From JANPCX01 sp050916095 (GTDB lineage: Bacteria > Pseudomonadota > Gammaproteobacteria > Burkholderiales > Burkholderiaceae_C), in NCBI GenBank assembly GCA_050916095.1, contig CP050901.1, forward strand, positions 3,410,001-3,474,000: a DNA stretch of 64,000 nt. The letters are read 5' to 3'. Both the position numbers and the translations under genes were made by a program. Below, one piece after another: positions 54,409 through 62,784 of this stretch. Below the pieces are notes generated by a model. The model ran no database searches. It was not told where the DNA came from and worked only from the letters and a program-made list of their open reading frames with translations. The stretch's first letter is position 1. Every line of letters begins with the position of its first letter.

Positions 54409-55059
54409 ATGGTGAAGAAGCCCACCACTCGCTCCAAAACGACAGGCCCCGAACTCGCAGCAGACCCGCCGTCCCAATTGCGTGTGCTGCTCATCGGGGA
54501 TGGTGCACGCCACGTTGATTTGATTCGTGACGAGCTCAAGCGCCAAGGCCACGAGGTGGTGGGTGTGGTGAACTCGGCCACCCTGATCCACGACATCGTG
54601 CTTCGTTTGCAGCCCGATGTCGTGATCGTGGACAGCGACTCCCCCACACGAGACACCCTGGAAAACCTGGCCGTTCTATCGTCCACCACACCACGCCCCG
54701 TGGTGGTGTTCAGCGAGGACGCCAGCCAAGACCCCATGCGCCGCGCCCTGAAAGCGGGGGTCAGCGCCTATGTGATCGATGGCCTCAAGCCCGAGCGCCT
54801 GACGCCCGTGCTGCAAGTGGCCATTGCCCGCTTTGAGCAAGACCATTTGCTGCGTGAGCAATTGGCCCAGGCCCACCTGCAGGTGTCTGACCGCAAACTG
54901 ATCGAACGCGCCAAGGGCATCTTGATGCGCGACGGCAGCATGGACGAAGACCAAGCCCACAAACACCTGCGCCGTTTGGCCATGGACAAGGGCTTACGCC
55001 TGGCCGAGATTGCTCAGCGGGTGATTGACGCCCACAGCTTGCTGCATCCGAGGGCTTGA
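54409..55059 (+). CDS. nasT: NasT-type ANTAR response regulator
   Basis: 216 aa. A receiver-like domain (about 22-140; V-V-I-V-D-S-D-S carries the phospho-acceptor-region Asp) and a C-terminal ANTAR RNA-binding domain (about 155-210; Q-A-H-K-H-L-R-R and A-M-D-K-G motifs). NasT binds nascent leader RNA and prevents termination in nitrate assimilation operons. The ATG at 54409 is preceded by a weak site; the open frame starts at 54358. NasS, its usual nitrate-sensing partner, is not adjacent. Confidence 0.93.
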   Translation: MVKKPTTRSKTTGPELAADPPSQLRVLLIGDGARHVDLIRDELKRQGHEVVGVVNSATLIHDIVLRLQPDVVIVDSDSPTRDTLENLAVLSSTTPRPVVVFSEDASQDPMRRALKAGVSAYVIDGLKPERLTPVLQVAIARFEQDHLLREQLAQAHLQVSDRKLIERAKGILMRDGSMDEDQAHKHLRRLAMDKGLRLAEIAQRVIDAHSLLHPRA

Positions 55060-55314
55060 AGCCCGGCAAGCCGCCCTCCCCCCGCGCATTCGTGACGAAG
55101 TTGCTGCACCGCACCAAGATTGCGCAGCCCCCAAAGGCATCCTAGTGCATAACGCCTGATTTGGTGCATTCGGAAGGGGCTTCCAGAGCCTCCAAAGCCA
55201 CTGGAGTCAGTCAACAGTGGCTTGAAACCCAGCAATGGCGGGCGAAAACACCCCTACCACTGCTGACATCGACCACAGACGAAAACAAGCTGGCACGCTA
55301 AGTGCTAACCCTTG

Positions 55315-55432
55315 ATCAGAGACTGCACAACGGCGTGCCGACTCTGATGATTTCGGGCAAAGGCGTCCGACTGCATGGGCAGGTTGTTTTTCACAACCCG
55401 TGCCCACGCGGTCGAGACGCCTTTTGGTTTTT
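55315..55432 (+). promoter_or_regulatory. ANTAR-responsive antitermination leader of the nrt-nir operon
   Basis: Hairpin P1 (GCAC, loop AACGGC at 55329-55334, GTGC) sits on an outer stem ATCAGAG/CTCTGAT. Hairpin P2 (TCGGGC, loop AAAGGC at 55359-55364, GTCCGA) follows. Both hexaloops fit the ANTAR rule of A at 1 and G at 4. P2 shares bases with the 5' arm of the terminator at 55362-55421, so binding of NasT to P1-P2 would block termination. The rest of the gap from 55060 shows no gene. Confidence 0.8.
55362..55432 (+). terminator. Attenuator terminator upstream of nrtA
   Basis: GGCGTCCGAC pairs with GTCGAGACGCC (55411-55421) around an inner stem (GGGCA/TGCCC and GGTTGT/ACAACC), followed by TTTTGGTTTTT. 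The shared bases with P2 make it mutually exclusive with the antiterminator. Confidence 0.8.
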
Positions 55433-55467
55433 CGCGCGGGCAATTCAGCATTACCAAGGAGTGATTC

Positions 55468-56727
55468 ATGTCGAGCAGCAACAACTTCAATCGCGAGGGT
55501 CTCATGAGTGAAAAGCGTCGCCAACTCATCAAAGGAGGCACCGCCGCAGCGGTCGCCGCTGCCGTTCCTGGCGCTTGGGCCCAAGGCTCGGATGCACCCG
55601 AGAAAAAAGAAGTCAAGATCGGCTTCATTCCGCTGACCGACTGCGCCTCGGTGGTGATGGCCTCGGTGCTGAAGTTCGACGAGAAGTACGGCATCAAGAT
55701 CATCCCCAGCAAAGAAGCGTCCTGGGCCGGTGTGCGTGACAAGCTCGTCAACGGCGAACTCGACATGGCCCATGTGCTGTATGGCTTGATCTACGGCGTT
55801 CACCTCGGCATTGGCGGCCCCAAGAAAGACATGGCGCTTTTGATGACCCTGAACCACAACGGTCAGGCCATCACCCTGTCCAAAAAACTGGCCGACGCCA
55901 AAGTGGTGGATGGCCCCAGTTTGGCCAAAGCCATGACCGCCGACAAACGTGAGTACACCTTTGCCCAAACCTTCCCCACTGGCACCCACGCCATGTGGCT
56001 GTATTACTGGATGGCCACCTATGGCATCAACCCGCTGAAAGACAGCAAGGTCATCACCGTGCCACCGCCGCAAATGGTGGCCAATATGCGCGTGGGCAAC
56101 ATGGACGGCTACTGCGTCGGTGAGCCCTGGAACCACCGTGCGATTGCTGACGGCATCGGTATCACCACCGCCACCACGCAAGACATCTGGAAAGACCACC
56201 CCGAAAAGGTGCTGGGCAGCACGGGCGACTTCGTCAAGAAAAACCCCAACACCGCACGCGCCGTCATCATGGCCATTCTGGAAGCCAGCCGCTGGATCGA
56301 TGCTAATTTGTCCAACAAAAACAAGATGGCTGAAACCATTGCGGACAAGAGTTATGTGAACACCAGCGTGGACGTGATCAACCAGCGCATCTTGGGCCGC
56401 TACCAAAACGGCCTCGGCAAAACCTGGGACGACCCCAACCACATGAAGTTCTTCAACGACGGTTTGGTCAACTACCCCTACCTGTCCGATGGCATGTGGT
56501 TCCTCACCCAGCACAAACGTTGGGGTTTGCTGAAAGAACACCCCGACTATCTGGGCGTTGCCAAACAGATCAACCAGATCGATCTGTACAAACAAGCGGC
56601 CGCGCAAGTCAAGGTCAGTGTGCCCAAGAGCGACATGCGCAGCACCAAGATGATCGACGGCGTGACCTGGGACGGCAACAACCCGTCGAAGTACGCCGAC
56701 GGTTTCAAGATCAAAGCCGCCACTTGA
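55468..56727 (+). CDS. nrtA: Nitrate ABC transporter substrate-binding protein (NrtA/CmpA family)
   Basis: 419 aa. A twin-arginine-like signal (E-K-R-R-Q-L-I-K-G-G) ends near A-W-A-Q at about residue 40. The body has the NrtA family core with K-I-G-F-I-P-L-T-D-C-A and D-M-A-H-V-L-Y-G-L-I-Y-G-V. The ribosome site AAGGAG lies before ATG 55468. It captures nitrate in the periplasm for the permease encoded after it. A REP cluster at 56755-56937 separates it from the permease gene. Confidence 0.93.
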   Translation: MSSSNNFNREGLMSEKRRQLIKGGTAAAVAAAVPGAWAQGSDAPEKKEVKIGFIPLTDCASVVMASVLKFDEKYGIKIIPSKEASWAGVRDKLVNGELDMAHVLYGLIYGVHLGIGGPKKDMALLMTLNHNGQAITLSKKLADAKVVDGPSLAKAMTADKREYTFAQTFPTGTHAMWLYYWMATYGINPLKDSKVITVPPPQMVANMRVGNMDGYCVGEPWNHRAIADGIGITTATTQDIWKDHPEKVLGSTGDFVKKNPNTARAVIMAILEASRWIDANLSNKNKMAETIADKSYVNTSVDVINQRILGRYQNGLGKTWDDPNHMKFFNDGLVNYPYLSDGMWFLTQHKRWGLLKEHPDYLGVAKQINQIDLYKQAAAQVKVSVPKSDMRSTKMIDGVTWDGNNPSKYADGFKIKAAT

Positions 56728-56754
56728 TGTTTTCAAAGTTCAAGACCAATACAA

Positions 56755-56937
56755 ACCGTTCGGGCTGAGCCTTCGACGAGACTCAGGACAGGACCTGTCG
56801 ATGGCTCAGCCCGAACGGACGCGGGGTATGCCGCCTCTCTCCGTTCGCCCTGAGCCTGTCGAAGGGCCAGCACCGAGCGACACGTTGGCTTCGGCAAGCC
56901 TGCACTGAGCCCCGTCCAAGGACTCGGCCCGAACGGT
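56755..56937. repeat. REP-like repeat cluster between nrtA and nrtB
   Basis: At least four alternating cores, for example CGTTCGGGCTGAGCC and CGAAGGGCCAGC, fill most of the 276-bp gap. They can fold into hairpins that would tune mRNA stability between the two genes. Confidence 0.9.
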
Positions 56938-57003
56938 GCCTGGTGTCGTGATGGATACAGGGCTCCATCAGCAATCACTCTTCCCGATCCGAAGGAGAAG
57001 TCC

Positions 57004-57990
57004 ATGGTCAGCGCAGTATTTCATTCCCCCCTAGAGACAGCCGCCGCCGATGTGGCCCGAGGTCGGTGCAGCGAGGCAGTCTCCGATCAGGTGAAGCCAC
57101 TTTCCGAACGGGCTGAGCCACCACCCGTTCAGGCTGAGCCTGTCGAAGCCCTTCAACAAACTGAAAAGGCCAAGGCCCTTCGACAGGCTCAGGGTGAACG
57201 GATTGGGGGTGATTCCGCCATCGACTGGCGCGCATGGGCCGTGAAGGCCCTACCACCCATCGCGGGCCTGGCCTTGTTGATCGGCATCTGGGGTTTGCTC
57301 ACGCAAAGCAGCACCACCTTCCCCACGCCCTGGGCCACCTTTGAAGCAGCAGTCAAGCTCTTCTCAGACCCCTTCTATAACAAAGGCCCCAACGACCAGG
57401 GCATAGGCTGGAACGTGCTGTTCTCGCTGGAGCGGGTCGCCCTGGGGTTTGGGCTGGCGGCAGTGGTGGGCATTCCACTGGGTTTTGTGATTGGGCGTTT
57501 TGCGGTGCTCAACGGCATGGTGAGTCCCATCATCAGCTTGCTTAAACCGGTGTCCCCGCTGGCCTGGTTGCCGATTGGCCTCTTGGTGTTCAAAGCCGCC
57601 AACCCTGCGGCCATCTGGACGATTTTTATTTGTTCCATATGGCCGATGGTGATCAACACCGCCGTGGGGGTGCAGCGTGTGCCGCAAGACTATTTGAACG
57701 TGGCCCGCGTGCTGAACCTGAGCGAGTGGCGCATCGCCACCCGCATCTTGCTGCCCGCTGTGATGCCCTACATGCTGACGGGTGTGCGTTTGTCGGTGGG
57801 CACGGCCTGGCTCGTGATCGTGGCGGCAGAAATGTTGACCGGCGGCGTGGGCATAGGCTTTTGGGTGTGGGACGAGTGGAACAACCTCAACGTCAAACAC
57901 ATCATCATCGCCATCGTGGTGATCGGTGTGGTGGGACTGTTGTTGGAATGGGCCTTGATGGCCATTGCCAAACGTTTTGAATACAACTGA
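57004..57990 (+). CDS. nrtB: Nitrate ABC transporter permease with REP-derived N-terminal segment
   Basis: 328 aa. Residues 80-325 have the usual six membrane segments and the EAA-like loop D-Y-L-N-V-A-R-V-L-N-L-S-E-W. The start ATG 57004 has AAGGAG at good spacing. Residues about 33-70 (DNA 57098-57206) are encoded by REP-like repeats (P-V-Q-A-E-P-V-E-A, A-L-R-Q-A-Q-G-E-R), so the cytoplasmic N-terminus is longer than in other NrtB proteins. Confidence 0.92.
   Translation: MVSAVFHSPLETAAADVARGRCSEAVSDQVKPLSERAEPPPVQAEPVEALQQTEKAKALRQAQGERIGGDSAIDWRAWAVKALPPIAGLALLIGIWGLLTQSSTTFPTPWATFEAAVKLFSDPFYNKGPNDQGIGWNVLFSLERVALGFGLAAVVGIPLGFVIGRFAVLNGMVSPIISLLKPVSPLAWLPIGLLVFKAANPAAIWTIFICSIWPMVINTAVGVQRVPQDYLNVARVLNLSEWRIATRILLPAVMPYMLTGVRLSVGTAWLVIVAAEMLTGGVGIGFWVWDEWNNLNVKHIIIAIVVIGVVGLLLEWALMAIAKRFEYN
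57098..57206. repeat. REP-like repeats inside nrtB
   Basis: Copies of GTTCAGGCTGAGCCTGTCGA and its inverse, 57140-57200, are read in frame as protein. The frame has no stop. Compare the same repeats in icmF at 50525-50740. Confidence 0.88.
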
Positions 57991-58012
57991 AACACAGCCG
58001 AGGACGCTCATC

Positions 58013-58852
58013 ATGAAATCATCTCCTCACACAAGCGCGCCCAAACCCACGCTGAAAATTGAAAACGTGGGCATGGTCTTCCCCACCAAACGCGGCCCCT
58101 TTGTGGCGCTGCGCGACATCAACCTGGATGTGGCACGCGGCGAAACCGTTTCGCTGATTGGCCACTCCGGCTGCGGCAAGTCCACCTTGCTCAATTTGGT
58201 GGCTGGGCTCACCACCCCCACCAGCGGTGTGCTCTTGTTGGAAGACCGCGAACTCAAGGGGCCGGGGCCAGACCGTGGCGTGGTTTTCCAGAACCACTCA
58301 CTCTTGCCTTGGCTGAGTTGCCTGGACAACGTTTACCTCGCAGTGGAACGTGTGTTTGGCGATAAAGAAAACAGGGCGCAACTCAAAGAACGCTCGCTGG
58401 CCGCGTTGAATTTGGTGGGCCTGACCCACGCCAAAGACAAACACCCCGGCGAGATTTCGGGCGGCATGAAGCAGCGTGTGGGCATTGCCCGCGCCTTGGC
58501 CATGGAGCCCAAAATGCTCTTGATGGACGAGCCCTTCGGCGCACTGGACGCCCTCACCCGCGCGCGCTTGCAAGACGAATTGATGAAGATCGTCGCCACG
58601 ACCAACAGCACGGTGATGATGGTGACCCACGACGTGGACGAAGCCGTGTTGCTGTCAGACCGCATCGTGATGCTCACCAACGGCCCAGCGGCCACGATAG
58701 GCGAAGTCTTGAAGGTTCCCCTGCCACCGCTGCGCGAGGCCTTGCGCAATCGTTTGGAGATGGCACACCACCAAGGTTATCTGGCGGCACGCGAATCGGT
58801 GCTGGAGTTTTTGTACAGCAAGCAGGCGCACGTGGAAGCCAAAGCGGCTTGA
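58013..58852 (+). CDS. nrtD: Nitrate ABC transporter ATP-binding protein
   Basis: 279 aa. Walker A G-H-S-G-C-G-K-S-T, signature I-S-G-G-M-K-Q-R and Walker B L-L-M-D-E-P-F-G-A are present, with the NrtD/TauB-type C-terminus. It powers nitrate uptake with NrtA and NrtB. ATG 58013 begins 22 nt after the permease stop; the longer frame overlaps nrtB. Confidence 0.94.
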   Translation: MKSSPHTSAPKPTLKIENVGMVFPTKRGPFVALRDINLDVARGETVSLIGHSGCGKSTLLNLVAGLTTPTSGVLLLEDRELKGPGPDRGVVFQNHSLLPWLSCLDNVYLAVERVFGDKENRAQLKERSLAALNLVGLTHAKDKHPGEISGGMKQRVGIARALAMEPKMLLMDEPFGALDALTRARLQDELMKIVATTNSTVMMVTHDVDEAVLLSDRIVMLTNGPAATIGEVLKVPLPPLREALRNRLEMAHHQGYLAARESVLEFLYSKQAHVEAKAA

Positions 58853-58890
58853 TTCATTCATTGACTTTGACCGTGACGGCAAAACATCAC

Positions 58891-59179
58891 AGTCCGTTCA
58901 CCCTGAGCCTGTCGAAACCCATTTTGCAAAGCACAAACGTTTCGATTATTGAGGTTTCCATTAAACATGACACCCCACACCGTTCGGGCTGAGCCTGTCG
59001 AAGCCAGCGCGTAACTCTACAAAAGCCCTTCGACAGGCTCAGGGCGAACGGAGAATGAGTTGTCACGAATTTCGGAAACGTCAATAAAAGAGGTGACCAA
59101 GGCCCTTCGACAGGTCCTGTCCTGAGCCCGTCGAAGGGTCAGGGTGAACGGTTCTAGAAGTTTTTGTTAGTGGCTCTTA
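58891..59179. repeat. REP-like cluster with composite element, before nirB
   Basis: Within the 411-bp gap, 58948-59085 is a full composite element with inverted ends ATTGAGGTTTCC and GGAAACGTCAAT (one mismatch) around two REP cores. Another REP pair lies at 59101-59150 and a fragment TTTTTGTTAGTGGCTCTTA at 59160-59178 matches the end of the 47.7-kb element. Any nirB promoter must be inside or after it. Confidence 0.85.
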
Positions 59180-59263
59180 AGGCGTCAAGTCACGGCCCTC
59201 ACGCCTGCGCCAGAGGGAGAAGGTTGGGGTGAGGGTCTGCGCGAACAGTAGAAAGGTGTATCC

Positions 59264-61714
59264 ATGAAAAAAATGAAACTCGTGATGATCGGCAACGGCA
59301 TGGCCGGTGTGCGCACGCTGGAAGAGTTGCTCAAGATGGCGCCCGACCTTTACGACATCACCGTCTTCGGCGCCGAGCCCCACCCCAACTACAACCGCAT
59401 CTTGCTCAGCCCGGTGCTGGCCGGCGAACAAACGCTGGATGAGATCGTGCTCAACCCTTTGAGTTGGTACGAAGAGAATCGCATCACCCTGCACCTGGGC
59501 AAAAAAGTGGTGAACGTGGACCGCAGCCGCCGTGTGGTGATCGCCGAAGACGGCACCGAGGCAGAGTACGACCGCCTGTTGATTGCCACCGGCTCGAACC
59601 CCTTCATCCTGCCCATACCCGGCAAAGACCTGCCCGGCGTGATCGCCTATCGCGACATCGCCGACACCAACACCATGATCGAAGCGGCCAAGGTGTACCA
59701 ACATGCGGTGGTCATCGGTGGGGGTCTGCTGGGGCTGGAAGCGGCCAATGGGCTGATGCTGCGCGGCATGCAAGTGACTGTGGTTCATATTTCGGGCACG
59801 CTGATGGAGCGACAACTGGACGAGGTGGCGGGTGGCTTGCTGCGTGAGTCCTTGGAGGCACGTGGCCTGCGCTTTTTGATGGGCGCTCAAACCCAAGAAC
59901 TGATTGCTGGTAAAGACGGCCGTGTCATGGCCGTCAAATTCAAAGACGGCCAAGAGATCCCCGCCGATTTGGTGGTCATGGCCGCAGGCATTCGACCCAA
60001 CACCGAACTCGCCGAAAAAATCGGCATCCATTGCAACCGGGGCATCGTCGTCACCGACACCCTGCAAACCGTCACCGATCCGCGCATCTACTCCGTGGGC
60101 GAATGCGCCGCCCACCGCGGCATAACCTACGGTTTGGTGGCCCCCCTCTTTGAGCAAGGCAAAGTGTGCGCCACCCACTTGGCTGAATTTGGCATAGGCC
60201 GCTACACCGGCAGCCTCACCAGCACCAAACTCAAAGTCACCGGCATTGATTTGTTCAGCGCGGGCAACTTCACCGGCGGCGAGGGCTTTGAAGAAATCGT
60301 GATGAGCGACCCTTCGGGCGGTGTCTACAAAAAACTCGTGATTCAAAACGACCAGTTGGTTGGCGCCTGCATGTACGGCGACACCGTGGATGGCTCTTGG
60401 TACTTCAAGCTGCTGCGCGAAGGCCGCAAGATCGCCGACATCCGCGACAAGCTGATGTTCGGCGAGTCCAACATCGGCGATGTGGGCCACCAAGGCCACA
60501 ACAAAGCTGCGGCCATGGCAGACACTGATGAAGTGTGTGGCTGCAACGGCATCACCAAAGGCGCGATCTGCAAAGCCATCAAAGAAAAAGGCTTGTTCAC
60601 ACTCGAAGAAGTGCGCAAGTGCACCAAAGCCAGCGCCAGTTGCGGCTCCTGCACCGGGCTCGTGGAGCAGTTGTTGATGTTCACGGCGGGTGGTGACTAC
60701 TCCGCCGCCCCCACGAAAAAAGCCATGTGCGGCTGCACCGACCACAGCCACGAAGAAGTCCGCCAGGCCATACGCACGGTGAACCCCGATGGCAGCAAAC
60801 TGCTCACCGTCGATGGTGTCTACAAACAGCTCGGCTGGCGCACGCCGAATGGTTGCTCCAGTTGCCGCCCGGCGGTGAACTATTACCTGATCAGCACCTG
60901 GCCCAAAGAAGCCAAGGACGATCCGCAAAGCCGCTTCATCAACGAACGCAGCCACGCCAACATTCAAAAAGACGGCACCTACAGCGTCATACCGCGTATG
61001 TGGGGTGGGGAGACAACCGCCGACGAATTGCGCCGCATTGCGGACGCGGCGGACAAGTACAAGGTGCCCACCATCAAGGTCACGGGCGGCCAACGCATCG
61101 ACCTGCTGGGCGTAAAAAAAGAAGACCTCACCAGCATCTGGAAAGACATCGGCATGCCCAGCGGCCACGCTTATGCCAAGGCCCTTCGCACCGTGAAGAC
61201 CTGCGTCGGCTCAGAGTGGTGCCGCTTTGGTACCCAGGACAGCACCCAAATGGGCAAAGACCTGGAACGTGCCATGTGGCGCATGTACGCGCCCCACAAG
61301 GTGAAGTTCGCCGTGAGCGGCTGCCCGCGCAACTGCGCCGAGGCCGGCATCAAAGACGTCGGCATCATCGGTGTGGACTCGGGTTGGGAGATGTATGTGG
61401 CCGGCAATGGCGGCATCAAAACCGAAGTGGCGCACTTCTTCACCAAACTCAAAACACCCGAGGAAGTGCTGGAGTACACCGGCGCGTTTTGCCAGCTGTA
61501 CCGCGAAGAAGGCTGGTACCTGGAGCGCACGGTTCACTATGTGAGCCGCGTCGGTCTGGACTATGTGAAGAAAAAAATCCTCGACGATGCGCCGGGCCGC
61601 AAAGCGCTGTGGGAGCGATTGCAGTTTTCGCTGGATGGCGAGCCCGACCCCTGGTTTGAGTTTGACAAGGCGGCGGTGGATACGCGGCAGTTTGCGCCTG
61701 TCAGCCATGTTTGA
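59264..61714 (+). CDS. nirB: Assimilatory nitrite reductase (NADH) large subunit
   Basis: 816 aa. N-terminal FAD/NAD domain (G-N-G-M-A-G at 10-15), two BFD-like [2Fe-2S] modules (C-G-C-N-G-I-T-K and C-K...C-G-S-C; then G-C-S-S-C-R-P), nitrite/sulfite reductase ferredoxin-like half domain, and the siroheme/4Fe-4S ligands T-C-V-G-S-E-W-C and G-C-P-R-N-C-A-E. The enzyme reduces nitrite to ammonium with NADH. Full length, no internal repeat. Its partner nirD follows after a repeat-filled gap. Confidence 0.97.
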   Translation: MKKMKLVMIGNGMAGVRTLEELLKMAPDLYDITVFGAEPHPNYNRILLSPVLAGEQTLDEIVLNPLSWYEENRITLHLGKKVVNVDRSRRVVIAEDGTEAEYDRLLIATGSNPFILPIPGKDLPGVIAYRDIADTNTMIEAAKVYQHAVVIGGGLLGLEAANGLMLRGMQVTVVHISGTLMERQLDEVAGGLLRESLEARGLRFLMGAQTQELIAGKDGRVMAVKFKDGQEIPADLVVMAAGIRPNTELAEKIGIHCNRGIVVTDTLQTVTDPRIYSVGECAAHRGITYGLVAPLFEQGKVCATHLAEFGIGRYTGSLTSTKLKVTGIDLFSAGNFTGGEGFEEIVMSDPSGGVYKKLVIQNDQLVGACMYGDTVDGSWYFKLLREGRKIADIRDKLMFGESNIGDVGHQGHNKAAAMADTDEVCGCNGITKGAICKAIKEKGLFTLEEVRKCTKASASCGSCTGLVEQLLMFTAGGDYSAAPTKKAMCGCTDHSHEEVRQAIRTVNPDGSKLLTVDGVYKQLGWRTPNGCSSCRPAVNYYLISTWPKEAKDDPQSRFINERSHANIQKDGTYSVIPRMWGGETTADELRRIADAADKYKVPTIKVTGGQRIDLLGVKKEDLTSIWKDIGMPSGHAYAKALRTVKTCVGSEWCRFGTQDSTQMGKDLERAMWRMYAPHKVKFAVSGCPRNCAEAGIKDVGIIGVDSGWEMYVAGNGGIKTEVAHFFTKLKTPEEVLEYTGAFCQLYREEGWYLERTVHYVSRVGLDYVKKKILDDAPGRKALWERLQFSLDGEPDPWFEFDKAAVDTRQFAPVSHV

Positions 61715-61765
61715 TTTTGCGAACGACGTGACACCCCGCACCGTCCTAGCCGAGGGCCCCCACAC

Positions 61766-61842
61766 ACCGTTCGGGCTGAGCCTGTCGAAGCCAGCGAGGT
61801 GCGCCGCGCACCCTTCGACAGGCTCAGGGCGAACGGAGGAAA
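61766..61842. repeat. REP-like pair after nirB
   Basis: Two inverted cores, CCGTTCGGGCTGAGCC and CGACAGGCTCAGGGCGAACG, separated by about 30 nt. This can fold as one hairpin shortly after the nirB stop. Confidence 0.88.
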
Positions 61843-61859
61843 ACTGAACATCTTCGCCA

Positions 61860-62014
61860 TTTATTGATGTTTACGTTATTCACGACAACCTCCCGCCCGT
61901 TCGCCCTGAGCCTGTCGAAGGGCCTGCACCGAAGCACGCGCAGGCTTCGACAGGTTCTGTCCTGAGCACCGTCGAAGGGTCAGCCCGAACGGTGTGGGGT
62001 GTCGCCATTGATGT
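61860..62014. repeat. Composite REP-like element (copy 3) upstream of nirD
   Basis: A left flank TTTATTGATGTTTACG and CACGACAACC lead to a REP core, a middle segment (CTGCACCGAAGCACG), a reversed core ending CCCGAACGGTG and the right flank TGGGGTGTCGCCATTGATG. It ends 29 bp before the nirD start, so nirD's leader comes directly from the repeat. Confidence 0.85.
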
Positions 62015-62043
62015 AAAGCGCAATAGAAAAAGGTCTGAACACC

Positions 62044-62430
62044 ATGAACCCATGGATCCCCATCTGCCGTGTTGAAGACATTCCCGTGTTGGGCTCGCGC
62101 CGTGTCGCACGCGACCAGGCCTGCGATGTGGCCATCTTTCGCAACGCCGAAGACAAGGTCTTTGCCCTGCTCGACCGCTGCCCGCACAAAGGCGGCCCGC
62201 TGAGCCAAGGCATCGTATTTGGCGAAAGCGTGGCCTGCCCGCTGCACAACTGGACCATAGGCTTGGCCGACGGTTGTGCCAAAGCGCCGGACGAAGGCTG
62301 CACGCAGCGGTTTGCGGTGAAGGTGGATGCGGGACAGGTATTGCTAGACCAAGAAGAGCTGCGCACCTTGGCGCTGGAGCCGTTCGTCGCCACGGCATGC
62401 AAGGCCGGGGCCAAAGAGGAAAGGACCTGA
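62044..62430 (+). CDS. nirD: Nitrite reductase (NADH) small subunit, Rieske-type
   Basis: 128 aa. C-P-H-K-G-G and C-P-L-H-N-W supply the Rieske-like cluster motifs of NirD, the small subunit of assimilatory NirBD. The 3' end from about residue 93 has been copied in tandem at 62515-62628, with a 198-bp offset. Length is somewhat above the usual 105-115 aa, but it ends normally. Confidence 0.93.
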   Translation: MNPWIPICRVEDIPVLGSRRVARDQACDVAIFRNAEDKVFALLDRCPHKGGPLSQGIVFGESVACPLHNWTIGLADGCAKAPDEGCTQRFAVKVDAGQVLLDQEELRTLALEPFVATACKAGAKEERT

Positions 62431-62676
62431 TGGATGCGCGCGACCAGGCACTTCGACAAGCTCAGTGCGAACGGAGGTGGAACGGCATCCTCCTCCCCAC
62501 CGTTCGGGCTGACGGTGAAGGTGGAGGCGGGACAGGTGTCGCTGAACCAAGAAGAGCTGCGCACCTTGGCGCTGGAGCCGTTCGTCGCCACGGCATGCAA
62601 GGCCGGGGCCAAAGAGGAAAAGACCTGATGGATGCGCGCAACCAGGCACTTCGACAAGCTCAGTGCGAACGGAGAT
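62319..62676. repeat. 198-bp tandem duplication of the nirD 3' end
   Basis: The bases from GGTGAAGGTGGA to GCACTTCGACAAGCTCAG, copy 1 about 62319-62477 and copy 2 about 62515-62676, are nearly identical at an offset of 198. The duplicated unit consists of the last codons of nirD plus the REP-like core that follows it. Copy 2 still encodes L-R-T-L-A-L-E-P-F-V-A-T-A, with no start codon or ribosome site of its own. Confidence 0.9.
62434..62628 (+). pseudogene. Truncated duplicate of the nirD C-terminus
   Basis: The last about 40 codons repeat the nirD C-terminus with a few changes (V-S-L-N instead of L-L-D). The rest of the frame reads through REP sequence. No ribosome site is seen and the Rieske cysteines are absent, so it is a remnant. 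The REP pair at 62706-62757 follows. Confidence 0.8.
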
Positions 62677-62705
62677 AAGACAAGCTCAAACCGCAAATCT
62701 CCCCC

Positions 62706-62757
62706 CCACCGTTCGGGCTGAGCCTGTCGAAGCCCTCCCTGAGCCCGTCGAAGGGCC
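62706..62757. repeat. REP-like pair just before nasA
   Basis: CCGTTCGGGCTGAGCC and CCCGTCGAAGGG, separated by a few bases, lie 28 bp from the nasA start and occupy its leader. Confidence 0.85.
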
Positions 62758-62784
62758 CCCGCCACCTCTGCGCCCAAGCTGACC

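Noticed and set aside
55207..56736. 509-aa open frame antisense to nrtA
   Set aside because: No domain or start signal; mirrors the codon pattern of nrtA.
59177..61168. 663-aa open frame antisense to nirB
   Set aside because: Shadow of the GC-rich nirB coding strand; composition is His/Gln/Val-rich with no domain, and nirB is certain.
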